Part shown: positions 37,688-45,457 of the stretch, piece after piece | Position numbering within the stretch: the stretch's first letter is position 1 | How the letters are laid out: each line of letters opens with the position of its first letter | Assembly: GCF_014750655.1 (NCBI RefSeq) | Contig: NZ_JABBXD010000001.1 | Coordinates: 1-64,000, forward strand | Length of the DNA stretch: 64,000 bases | Direction: 5' to 3' | From: Salinimonas profundi | GTDB taxonomy: Bacteria > Pseudomonadota > Gammaproteobacteria > Enterobacterales > Alteromonadaceae | Notes under the pieces: model-generated | What the model saw: the letters and a program-made list of their open reading frames with translations, nothing else | Told to the model about the DNA's origin: nothing | Database searches by the model: none | Program-made: the position numbers and the translations under genes

Positions 37688-38779
37688 TTACATATCTTTC
37701 TCATCCATAAACGGATAGTCGATATAACCTTTCTCATCGCCGCCGTAGAATGTGTCTTGGTCTTGTTCGTTAAGTGTCGCGCCGGCTTCAAACCGCTCGG
37801 CAAGATCCGGGTTGGCGATGTATGGCCGGCCAAACGTTACCGCATCAGCGTAGCCTGATTTAACAGCCTGTTGCGCAGACAGATAGTCATAATCGCCGTT
37901 GGCGATGTAAAAGCCTTTCCACGTATTACGCAGACTTTCCTGGATCTTCAGATCTTTATTGCTGGTGGGCATGCCGGGAAAGCGCTCAACCATATGTAAG
38001 TAAGCCAGACGGTAATCATTCAACCGCTGAATATAATAGGTAAACGCGGTGAGCGGGTCGCTGTCTGCAATGTCATTCTGGTTGCCGATTGGCGAAAGGC
38101 GAATCCCTACCTTTTCAGCAGGCCATACACTTAACACGGCTTCGGTGACCTGATTCAAAAAGCGCATACGATTTTCCAGCGAGCCGCCATATTCATCATC
38201 ACGCTGATTTGTTTTGTCTCTTAAAAACTGATCAATCAGATAGCCGTTTGCAGCATGGATCTCAACACCGTCAAAACCTGCTCTTTCTGCGTTTTTTGCG
38301 GCCAGACGGTAATCTTCGATGGTTTGCTCTATTTGCTCAGTGGTCATTGCCTGTGGTTCGGATGCAGGCTGTTTTTTACCCTCAAAAAACACATCGACAT
38401 CTGGCGTGATAGCCGATGGCGCCAGCGGCTTGTCGTCGTCAGGCTGAAAATGGGTATGACTGATTCGACCGACATGCCAAAGCTGAAGGTATATTTTGCC
38501 GCCCTTATCGTGAACCGCCTGGGTGATTTCCCGCCACTTCTGAACCTGCTCTACTGTGTAGATACCGGGTGTACAGATATATCCCTTGCCCTGAGGGTTG
38601 ATTTGTGTCGCCTCACTGACAATCAGCCCTGAAGAGGCGCGCTGCTCATAATAGGTAATCGACATTTGTGCCGGTTCATCGGTGTCATCATCGGCGCGGC
38701 TGCGGGTTAATGGCGCCATGAAAATACGGTTTTTCACATCTGTGTTACCCACGATGCCGTTACTGAATAAATCTGTCAT
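37688..38779 (-). CDS. nemA: Alkene reductase, NemA-type old yellow enzyme
   Basis: A 363-residue FMN-dependent ene-reductase. The barrel is complete: MAPLTRSRADDDTDEPAQM near 22-40, GLIVSEATQI, YLQLWHVGRISH (near 95-106), GVEIHAANGYLIDQFLRDKT (near 175-195, His/Asn pair binding the substrate carbonyl), NQRDDEYGGSLENRMRF, and the C-terminal FMN phosphate site TFGRPYIANPDLAERF. Known: NemA-like enzymes reduce activated C=C bonds and nitro compounds and detoxify electrophiles. CAGGACT precedes the ATG. It lies 70 bases before the DJ-1/PfpI gene's 3' end on the same strand, perhaps as one stress-related unit. Confidence 0.92.
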   Translation of the reverse strand: MTDLFSNGIVGNTDVKNRIFMAPLTRSRADDDTDEPAQMSITYYEQRASSGLIVSEATQINPQGKGYICTPGIYTVEQVQKWREITQAVHDKGGKIYLQLWHVGRISHTHFQPDDDKPLAPSAITPDVDVFFEGKKQPASEPQAMTTEQIEQTIEDYRLAAKNAERAGFDGVEIHAANGYLIDQFLRDKTNQRDDEYGGSLENRMRFLNQVTEAVLSVWPAEKVGIRLSPIGNQNDIADSDPLTAFTYYIQRLNDYRLAYLHMVERFPGMPTSNKDLKIQESLRNTWKGFYIANGDYDYLSAQQAVKSGYADAVTFGRPYIANPDLAERFEAGATLNEQDQDTFYGGDEKGYIDYPFMDEKDM

Positions 38780-38849
38780 ATCATAGTCCTGAGAATCTGG
38801 AAGATGCCGGGCAGAGCGCCCGGCCTGAATTGCTTTAGCTGTGGTCTGA

Positions 38850-39410
38850 TTACGGCGTCTGGCGGTCGTGCTTTCCTTCGCGCAACTCTTCTATTACTTT
38901 TTTGCAAAATGCTTCCATATCGTCAGGCGTGCGGCTGGTTGTCAGGCCCTGATCGACAACAACTTCCTCATCCACCCAGTTACCGCCGGCATTCAGAATG
39001 TCGGTTTTAATAGAAGGGAATGAGGTGACAGTGCGTCCCTCTAGAACGTCTGCCTCTACCAGCATCCATGGCCCATGGCAAATTGCTGATACGGGCTTAT
39101 GCTGAACGAAGAAGTCACGCACAAACTGCACGGCTTTGTCGTTGGTGCGCAGTGTGTCCGGGTTGAGAACGCCACCTGGAAGAATCAGACCGTTGTATTC
39201 TTCAGCTGATACCTCATCAACGGTTTTATCCACCGTAAACATGTCACCCTTTTCATCGTGGTTCATGCCCTGAATTTCACCGGATTCCAGTGAAACGATG
39301 TCGACATCTGCACCAGCGGCTTTGACTTTTTCCATCGGCTCTGTCAGCTCGACTTGCTCAAACCCGTTGGTAGCCAGAATAGCTACTTTCTTGCCTGTTA
39401 AAGCACCCAT
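38850..39410 (-). CDS. DJ-1/PfpI-family protein (YhbO/PfpI-like)
   Basis: A 186-residue class I glutamine amidotransferase-like protein of the DJ-1/PfpI superfamily. The nucleophile Cys lies in the elbow AICHGPWMLVEADVLEGRT (Cys near 111, followed by His). Other landmarks: KVAILATNGFEQVELTEP (Glu that hydrogen-bonds the Cys) and the segment GLILPGGVLNPDTLR. Known: such proteins are called intracellular proteases or protein/nucleotide deglycases, and the activity is debated. AAGGAG lies ten bases before the ATG. Upstream of nemA on the same strand. Confidence 0.9.
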   Translation of the reverse strand: MGALTGKKVAILATNGFEQVELTEPMEKVKAAGADVDIVSLESGEIQGMNHDEKGDMFTVDKTVDEVSAEEYNGLILPGGVLNPDTLRTNDKAVQFVRDFFVQHKPVSAICHGPWMLVEADVLEGRTVTSFPSIKTDILNAGGNWVDEEVVVDQGLTTSRTPDDMEAFCKKVIEELREGKHDRQTP

Positions 39411-39503
39411 AAAAACATTCTCCTTTTATTGTGAATGTGGCGATAGTTACGGGCTGGAAGGGGAAACTGGTTTTGATCTGAACATTAAAAATTCTTGCAA
39501 CGT

Positions 39504-40613
39504 TTAATGATCTTTTTGCAAATGCAGGGTGTTCGTCCGCTGGTCGATAAAAAATGTAAACTGACCGAGAATATTCATACCTAACAGGCCATCAGCGCGA
39601 GGTTTAGCGGCTTTCGGAAGCACAAACATTTTCAAGTTTTCAAGACGGAAGATACTGATAGATATCGCCTTTACCTCAATCAGTGCAGCCTGACTGTTCC
39701 CTGAAGCGGTTGAAATGGTGAAATTGCCCAAAAACCGATAGGCAATTTCGTGCTTGATCCGATTAAAAGCATCGGCAGATAACGCACTTTGCGAGGCGCC
39801 GGTATCTAACAATAAGGATAATGGCATCTCCTCAACCCGGATGGGCACTATAAAATGACTACCCTGAGAGAGCAGTGCAACACGCGGCGCTGACGCATCA
39901 AACGGTGACGCATCGGGGCCGGAACGTTCCGGCTCTGGTTGCGGCTGGCGGTTATATTTTGACGCAAATTCGCCATGCGCCGGATCATCTGGCGGTAAGG
40001 CGGCCAGCGTAGCCGCCATTAACCCGGGTTTCTCCTGCTCAGCGTACGCAGTGGCTAATGCCAGCGTATACTGCCGGTTCCCGGGCGCATATTGAAAAAG
40101 CGGCTCGGCAAAAATGGCCAGTGCTGTCCAGCTCTGTGTCTGGGACAAATTGTCAATGGCATCATCAACCAGACGCTGTAAACGCTGACTGACCGTTTCA
40201 TGAATCGTGTCGGATAATCCCATATCAAGCATGTCGTAATAGTGCAGCGCCACATCGCTAAGCGGGGCGGTTCGCATAAGAAGTTCAGCTTCCAGTAGCA
40301 GCAGATCTGCATCGCGAGGATGATTTTTCAATGCATTTTGCAACTGGAACCTGGCCCGGTCATAGTCACCCTGCTTCAAAAGCTGCGAAATAGAGACCTT
40401 CATGGATGCAGTTTGTGACAATGCTTGCTCAGGGCGCACGGTCGTCTTCGTGTTGTCACCGGCGTCAGCCTGCATGTCTGACGTCGTTGGTAGTGGTATT
40501 ACTGATTTTTCAGCCGGTGACTTTTTAATTTCAAAAAGTATATACAGCAGAACAATATTGCCGCTTATAGAGAAGATGAGCAGGCCGCCTGTTAGCCAGC
40601 GCCAGATTTTCAT
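39504..40613 (-). CDS. Membrane-anchored retropepsin-like aspartic protease with TPR-like region
   Basis: About 369 residues. One N-terminal membrane helix (GGLLIFSISGNIVLLYILF) is followed by a Pro/Thr-rich linker, TPR-like helices (about 80-230; LLKQGDYDRARFQLQNALKN) and a C-terminal single-lobe aspartic protease domain with LSLLLDTGASQSALSADAF and GLLGMNILGQFTFFI. Known: bacterial retropepsin-like proteins act as dimers, mostly with unknown targets. The ATG at 40,611-40,613 overlaps the stop of the upstream thioesterase (ATGA); a longer frame starting at 40,694 would overlap it deeply and is less likely. The protease lobe would face the periplasm. Confidence 0.85.
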   Translation of the reverse strand: MKIWRWLTGGLLIFSISGNIVLLYILFEIKKSPAEKSVIPLPTTSDMQADAGDNTKTTVRPEQALSQTASMKVSISQLLKQGDYDRARFQLQNALKNHPRDADLLLLEAELLMRTAPLSDVALHYYDMLDMGLSDTIHETVSQRLQRLVDDAIDNLSQTQSWTALAIFAEPLFQYAPGNRQYTLALATAYAEQEKPGLMAATLAALPPDDPAHGEFASKYNRQPQPEPERSGPDASPFDASAPRVALLSQGSHFIVPIRVEEMPLSLLLDTGASQSALSADAFNRIKHEIAYRFLGNFTISTASGNSQAALIEVKAISISIFRLENLKMFVLPKAAKPRADGLLGMNILGQFTFFIDQRTNTLHLQKDH

Positions 40614-41080
40614 TGGCCGGTAACGGCGCCGCAATAAACGTCTTTGAATTCTCTTGGCATTCGTCGCGGGGCGCCAGAGCTCAGTCGTGCGCACACAAAC
40701 TCTGTTTTTGCTTTAAACACTGTTTTGCGTCGTCGTAAACAAATAAACTGAAACTTGCGGGTCAGATGAAGCCGACCGTCACAGGCGGTTATCCAGGTAC
40801 TACATGCCAGTTCGTCACCCTGATGGCAGGGCAGTATGTAATCGAGTTCATGACGGTGGATAACCATTGCACTATCCAGTGCCTGATAATCTTCGAAACG
40901 CAGGCCCAGTGCGTTTGTATGCGCCCACGCCAGCGATTCCAGCTGTGTCAGATAAGCCACATTATTGACATGGTTGTAGTGGTCGATGTGAGCATCCTGT
41001 ATCGCCCAATTGTCAGTAAAGGGGGCGTCAAATTGCCAGTCTAAATTTGTCATGCTTTTTGTTAACGATCGATTGTGCAT
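40610..41080 (-). CDS. Acyl-CoA thioesterase (4HBT hotdog family)
   Basis: A 156-residue single-hotdog thioesterase: the active-site helix region DAHIDHYNHVNNVAYLTQLE (Asp/His-Asn pattern of YbgC/4HBT proteins) is near residues 29-48, followed by beta strands with LACSTWITACDGRLHLTRKF. The ATG at 41,080 and an ATG at 41,053 (MTNLDWQF) are both possible; neither has a clear ribosome site. It is translationally coupled to the membrane protease gene. The substrate is likely a medium or aromatic acyl-CoA; not determinable here. Confidence 0.83.
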   Translation of the reverse strand: MHNRSLTKSMTNLDWQFDAPFTDNWAIQDAHIDHYNHVNNVAYLTQLESLAWAHTNALGLRFEDYQALDSAMVIHRHELDYILPCHQGDELACSTWITACDGRLHLTRKFQFICLRRRKTVFKAKTEFVCARLSSGAPRRMPREFKDVYCGAVTGQ

Positions 41081-41193
41081 TTATGCTAACGAATTTCCCT
41101 ACGCGCGTCTGCGGTTTTTGCGCGCCAACATAGTCTGATTTCGAATGATTTGATAAACTCCTGCCAGTTTTTCGCCACAACAAAAGGTTTGCC

Positions 41194-41754
41194 TTGAATA
41201 ATTGCGCCCGGGTCCGGGAAGAGGATAACGCGCTTGCTCAGTTAATCGTGTTATTCGACGCTACCTTCTTCGACGAATTTAATACACGTCTTATTCGCGG
41301 TGACGATGAGCCGGTGTACCTGCCTGCGGGAACGCAAACTTCTTATCATCAGATTATTTTTGCCCACGGCTTTTTTTCCAGTGCATTACATGAAATCGCC
41401 CACTGGTGTGTAGCTGGCCAAAAGCGTCGTCTGCTGGAAGATTATGGGTATTGGTATTGTCCTGACGGGCGCAATGAAGCCGAGCAAAAAAAGTTTGAGC
41501 AGGTGGAGGTCAAACCACAGGCGATAGAGTGGGCGTTCACCATCGCTGCCGGCAGACAGTTTTCGGTGAGTACTGACAATCTTGATGGCGCGGAGCCTGA
41601 CAGAGAAGGGTTTACCCGTGCAGTCAAAGAACAGTTGAACACGTACATTGATGAGGGCTTTCCGCCGCGGGCACAGCGCTTCATTGCTGCGTTAAGCGCA
41701 GCGTTTAAGACCGCGCCGTTATCTCGTTCCAGCCTTACAGGAGAGGCCGCATGA
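41194..41754 (+). CDS. epmC: Elongation factor P hydroxylase EpmC (YfcM)
   Basis: A 186-residue EpmC. The metal-binding motif HEIAHWCVAGQKRRLLEDYG (near residues 66-85) and EVKPQAIEWAF are the family hallmarks. Known: EpmC hydroxylates the beta-lysylated lysine of EF-P, the last step after EpmB and EpmA. The start is TTG at 41,194 with AAAAGG upstream; no ATG fits. The stop overlaps the ATG of the next gene (ATGA). The yfcM-yfcL neighbourhood is conserved in gammaproteobacteria. Confidence 0.92.
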   Translation: MNNCARVREEDNALAQLIVLFDATFFDEFNTRLIRGDDEPVYLPAGTQTSYHQIIFAHGFFSSALHEIAHWCVAGQKRRLLEDYGYWYCPDGRNEAEQKKFEQVEVKPQAIEWAFTIAAGRQFSVSTDNLDGAEPDREGFTRAVKEQLNTYIDEGFPPRAQRFIAALSAAFKTAPLSRSSLTGEAA

Positions 41755-42881
41755 ACAGCAATACCCGGTTTCGGTTAGGTGTGGTAGTCAACCCCTTTGC
41801 TGGCATCGGTGGCGCCGTTGCACTTAAGGGCAGTGATGGTGCCGCCATTCGTGAAAAAGCACTCGCTCAGGGAGCCGAACAAAAAGCGGCAGAAAAAATG
41901 TGCCGCGCACTGATGCAACTTCAGGGAACTGATAATCTTCTTGTCTTTACTGCCGCTGGTGAAATGGGAATGGACAGCTGCCAGCAAGCCGGGCTGTCGG
42001 CAGAGGTTGTTTATTCGCCGCAAACCGCACAGACCGAAGCCGAGCACACGCAGCAGGCGGCGCGTGCAATGATGGAAAAGGGCATCGATTTATTACTTTT
42101 TGCCGGCGGTGATGGGACTGCACGTAATCTTTATGATGAGTTAGGCACCGACCAGGTCGTGCTTGGCGTGCCAGCGGGCGTGAAAATCCATTCCGGCGTC
42201 TATGCGGTAACGCCTTCAGCAGCGGGTAAGGTGGCCCTTAAAATGGCAATGGGCGAACTGGTCAGTGAGTTTGATGCGGAAGTGCGCGATATTGACGAGG
42301 ACGCATTCAGACACGGAAATGTTACCGCTAAATACTATGGCGAGATGCGTGTTCCCAGAGAGCTTGAGTATATTCAGGCAGTAAAGATGGGCGGCAAAGA
42401 GCATGAAGAACTGGTGCTGGATGATATTGCCGCATACGTGAGCGAAATGATTGAGCAGGATGATGAGACCTGTTATGTCATGGGCTCTGGCTCAACCGTC
42501 GCGGCCATCATGGATGCGCTCAACCTTGACAATACCCTTTTGGGCGTTGATGTAATTTGTGCGGGACGGGTTATTGGCAGTGATGTCAGCGCCAAAACGT
42601 TGCTGGAAATCACCGACGGGCAGCCGGTTAAGCTTATCGTCACCCTCATAGGCGGTCAGGGACATATTCTGGGGCGCGGAAACCAGCAGCTCAGCCCGGC
42701 GTTCATAAAACGTCTGGGAAAACAGAACATGCTGATTGTGTCGACGAAGCAAAAGCTTCAGGCGCTTGAAGGCAGACCCTTACGATTCGATTCAGGCGAC
42801 GATGCACTGGATGAGGCGTTAAGCGGCAGTGTTCAGGTTATTACAGGTTATCAGGATAAAGTTTTATATCCGGCAGTATAG
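41751..42881 (+). CDS. ATP-NAD kinase family protein
   Basis: A 376-residue protein of the ATP-NAD/AcoX kinase family. It has the start RLGVVVNPFAGIGGAVALKG, the kinase signature LLLFAGGDGTARNLYDEL near 112-130 and VLGVPAGVKIHSGVYAVTP near 137-155, then SGSTVAAIMDALNLDNTLLG and LIGGQGHILGRGNQQLSP. The GGDGTARN motif and the extra C-terminal region distinguish it from the housekeeping NadK. Known: the family has few characterised members; AcoX-like ones lie near acetoin genes. Overlaps epmC by four bases and is followed after nine bases by yfcL, so it is the middle gene of a conserved operon. True substrate unknown. Confidence 0.87.
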   Translation: MNSNTRFRLGVVVNPFAGIGGAVALKGSDGAAIREKALAQGAEQKAAEKMCRALMQLQGTDNLLVFTAAGEMGMDSCQQAGLSAEVVYSPQTAQTEAEHTQQAARAMMEKGIDLLLFAGGDGTARNLYDELGTDQVVLGVPAGVKIHSGVYAVTPSAAGKVALKMAMGELVSEFDAEVRDIDEDAFRHGNVTAKYYGEMRVPRELEYIQAVKMGGKEHEELVLDDIAAYVSEMIEQDDETCYVMGSGSTVAAIMDALNLDNTLLGVDVICAGRVIGSDVSAKTLLEITDGQPVKLIVTLIGGQGHILGRGNQQLSPAFIKRLGKQNMLIVSTKQKLQALEGRPLRFDSGDDALDEALSGSVQVITGYQDKVLYPAV

Positions 42882-42890
42882 GAGAAAGGT

Positions 42891-43193
42891 ATGCAGCCCA
42901 GTCCATTGGCAGAACCAGCGTTTATTGACGCAGTCATGCACATCGAAAATCAACTGGATAATGTGGTTGATCACGGCAGTGATGACGAACTGTTTATCGC
43001 CAGCTATCTGCAGGGCCATTTTGCAGTCATCTCCCGCCCGCTGGAGATGGAGCAAAATGCTACTGTTGCGTTGCTGGATGAAACGGTCAAAGAAAGTCTG
43101 CAACAGGCTTTCAACAATAATGAACTTGAGCCGGACGACCAGAAAAAAGTCACTGCACTGTGGCAGCAACTTATTGCCAGTGCGCAGCAGTAA
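42891..43193 (+). CDS. yfcL: YfcL family protein
   Basis: A 100-residue acidic, helical protein with a strong AGGAGAAAGGT before the ATG. The composition and the blocks FIDAVMHIENQLDNVVDHGS and ELFIASYLQGHFAVI match YfcL of enterobacteria, and it follows yfcM(epmC) as there. Function unknown. Cytosolic. Confidence 0.85.
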   Translation: MQPSPLAEPAFIDAVMHIENQLDNVVDHGSDDELFIASYLQGHFAVISRPLEMEQNATVALLDETVKESLQQAFNNNELEPDDQKKVTALWQQLIASAQQ

Positions 43194-43358
43194 CGGCACG
43201 TTCCGTCCTTTGCTGGCATAGTTTTGCCGCCTCGGTCGGTTGATGTGCCTGCTCATCCTCCCCGGGGCCGCGCGAATTACAGAGATGCTGTGTGTGGTAT
43301 GAATTTTGCCACTATGACTCTGTTTATTGATAAATTGCAGGATTTTTGACGCAGGCCC

Positions 43359-43994
43359 ATGAAATTAATAATTATACGCAGCTTTTCTTTCGCGCTTGCT
43401 CTGGCAGGGATAACGGCTTGTGTAACAGGCCCGGATACGCAGAATGATGCGCCTCAAGCCACCGCCGAGACACCGTCACCGCAGCCGGTTGGCCAGTCGT
43501 TGGGCAATATTGAATACCAAACCTACCTGCTGGCCAATGAGTTATTTGCCAACCTTAAGCCTGCACAGCATTTGCGCTACGCCGTGGCCGGTTTTGTTCC
43601 GGTCACGTCGTTGCAGTATGAAAGCCAGCATCAGTCGCCATTGATGTTATTAGGCCATCAGTTAGAGCAGGGTTTGATGACCGAGGCCACCAAGCGCGGA
43701 TTTACGACTCAAGAGTTCAAGCTTTCGAACGATATAGTAATAGGGCAGCACAGCGATCGTGTGTTATCACGCAATATCGCCAATCTGTCTGCGCCTGAGA
43801 GAATTGATTTTTATATTACCGGAACACTGGTTCATCAGCAGGGCGGCGCGGTAGTCAATGCCCGCGTGATTGAAGCCAGAACTAAAGATGTGGTGGGGGC
43901 TGCCACTCGCTTTTTCCCATCAGGGTTGTTCTGGGACGAAGAGCAGGTTACTACCCGACAAGGGCGTTTGTACCGCATGCAGGATAAGGGGTAA
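43359..43994 (+). CDS. FlgO-like outer-membrane lipoprotein 1
   Basis: A 211-residue lipoprotein with signal peptide and lipobox ITAC (Cys near residue 21). A FlgO domain follows at about 45-185: YLLANELFANLKPAQHLRYA, GFVPVTSLQYE, LMLLGHQLEQGLMTEATKRG and DFYITGTLVHQQGGAVVNAR. Known: FlgO of Vibrio is an outer-membrane flagellar protein, and FlgO-domain lipoproteins outside flagellar loci are common in alteromonads. First of three tandem paralogues, five bases before the next gene. No flagellar gene is nearby, so the role is open. Confidence 0.88.
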   Translation: MKLIIIRSFSFALALAGITACVTGPDTQNDAPQATAETPSPQPVGQSLGNIEYQTYLLANELFANLKPAQHLRYAVAGFVPVTSLQYESQHQSPLMLLGHQLEQGLMTEATKRGFTTQEFKLSNDIVIGQHSDRVLSRNIANLSAPERIDFYITGTLVHQQGGAVVNARVIEARTKDVVGAATRFFPSGLFWDEEQVTTRQGRLYRMQDKG

Positions 43995-43999
43995 AGAGG

Positions 44000-44746
44000 A
44001 TGAAGTTGCAATATTACGCGATTGGCGCACTGTCACTGGGGCTCGCTGCCTGTTCGACAACACAGGAGCCTGAGCAGACGGCGGGACAGTCCTCTGATGC
44101 TTCTGAGTCAATGCAGATTATAGATGTACAGGATGCCGATCGCCGCAGCGCGCCTTTACCTGCCGATTACAACGGCGAGGAGACTGACAGCTTTGGTGCT
44201 GTGGGTCACCCGCGTATTTATTCTAGTGTGCAAGGTGCATACAAGGGGCGGCCACTGACCCGCCATGTCGGAGATTATGTCAAAAACCTGACACAGGACC
44301 TCATCTCAAATATGGAATATGTCTCGGCAAAAACGCCCGTGGCAGTGACTAACTTCGCGTTGCTTGATTCTGACCTGCAACAGACAAACCTGCTGGGACA
44401 GCAGATGGCAGAATCATTTGTTCACGAGTTGCACAAATTCAGGATCCCTGTTCTTGACTATAAAGCCACAGATTATATCCGGGTGACAAAGCAGGGCGAT
44501 TTTTTATTATCCCGCGATTATCTGGATCTCAATTCCAGCCTGCCTATTGAGTATGTATTGACCGGTACAATGGCAAAACATCAGGGCGGTGTGATGGTCA
44601 ATGCAAGAATTCTGGGGATCGAGTCGCGTGCCGTCGTAGCCAGCGCTCAGATGTTGATTCCGTTTTATGTGGTGGATGCGCTCATTCCCAGCGATGGCGC
44701 AGAAAAGCCCGGGACAAAGGATGGCGTTAAGCTGACACAAGGGTAA
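44000..44746 (+). CDS. FlgO-like outer-membrane lipoprotein 2
   Basis: A 248-residue lipoprotein (lipobox LAAC, then STTQ). The FlgO domain lies at about 90-235 (DYVKNLTQDLISNMEYVSAK, VAVTNFALLDSDLQQTNLLG, VLTGTMAKHQGGVMVNARIL). It is longer than its neighbours by an acidic linker after the lipidated Cys. It lies five bases after copy 1 and six before copy 3. The three domains share the TNxLGQQ/GNQMAE and TGT(L/M)..(Q/K)GGxxxNAR patterns, which shows old duplication rather than recent copying. Confidence 0.88.
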   Translation: MKLQYYAIGALSLGLAACSTTQEPEQTAGQSSDASESMQIIDVQDADRRSAPLPADYNGEETDSFGAVGHPRIYSSVQGAYKGRPLTRHVGDYVKNLTQDLISNMEYVSAKTPVAVTNFALLDSDLQQTNLLGQQMAESFVHELHKFRIPVLDYKATDYIRVTKQGDFLLSRDYLDLNSSLPIEYVLTGTMAKHQGGVMVNARILGIESRAVVASAQMLIPFYVVDALIPSDGAEKPGTKDGVKLTQG

Positions 44747-44752
44747 GCGATA

Positions 44753-45457
44753 ATGGATAAACTTCTTCGCCTGAGCGCTGTGTTGCTGGTTGCGTTGCTG
44801 ACAGGTTGCAGCACCATCGATGAGCAATATCATGCGTTGCGCGCCGCTAAATGGGATACCTCAACCGGTGAGCCTGTTGTCATTCCCCACGAGGATACCG
44901 GCCTGGTGTACCGTCCTGACTCGCGGGATTTGAAAGCCCGCCCTGAATCACAAGAACAAAGCCGTTATCAGGACCCCTTATATGTAGGGTTTTCTTCTGA
45001 TCTTACACACAAGTCGTTAAATGACTATGCCGGGCAACTGGCCATGGAATTAATGGACACTGCCACGACTATCCGGCCGCGTGAAAAAGTGGGCGTGGCG
45101 AGTTTTGTCAGACTGAATCATACCCTTCACGACACCACGGTTCTGGGAAACCAGATGGCCGAATATATGCTGGGCCAACTACAAAGTTATGGACTGGCAG
45201 TTATCGACTTTAAACTTTCCGATGCCCTCTATGTTACCGAGCGCGGCGATTTGGTAATGCACCGTGGTTTTCAGAAAATCGCAGCGCAGTCTAAAATGGA
45301 CCATGTACTAACCGGTACCATGATAGAAACTAAACGCGGCGTTCGCATCAATGCGCGCATTGTCAGCGTGTCCGGCCAGTCATTAGTCGCCAGTGCCAGC
45401 GTGGATGTGCCGGCATTTATGGTAACCAGCCTCAATCCGGTTGAGGCGGGCAATTAA
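44753..45457 (+). CDS. FlgO-like outer-membrane lipoprotein 3
   Basis: A 234-residue lipoprotein (lipobox LTGC, then STIDEQY). The FlgO domain lies at about 85-225 (SLNDYAGQLAMELMDTATTI, VASFVRLNHTLHDTTVLGNQ, HVLTGTMIETKRGVRINARI). Ribosome site AAGGGTAAG. The last four bases overlap the 3' end of mnmC on the other strand. Third member of the tandem set. Confidence 0.88.
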   Translation: MDKLLRLSAVLLVALLTGCSTIDEQYHALRAAKWDTSTGEPVVIPHEDTGLVYRPDSRDLKARPESQEQSRYQDPLYVGFSSDLTHKSLNDYAGQLAMELMDTATTIRPREKVGVASFVRLNHTLHDTTVLGNQMAEYMLGQLQSYGLAVIDFKLSDALYVTERGDLVMHRGFQKIAAQSKMDHVLTGTMIETKRGVRINARIVSVSGQSLVASASVDVPAFMVTSLNPVEAGN

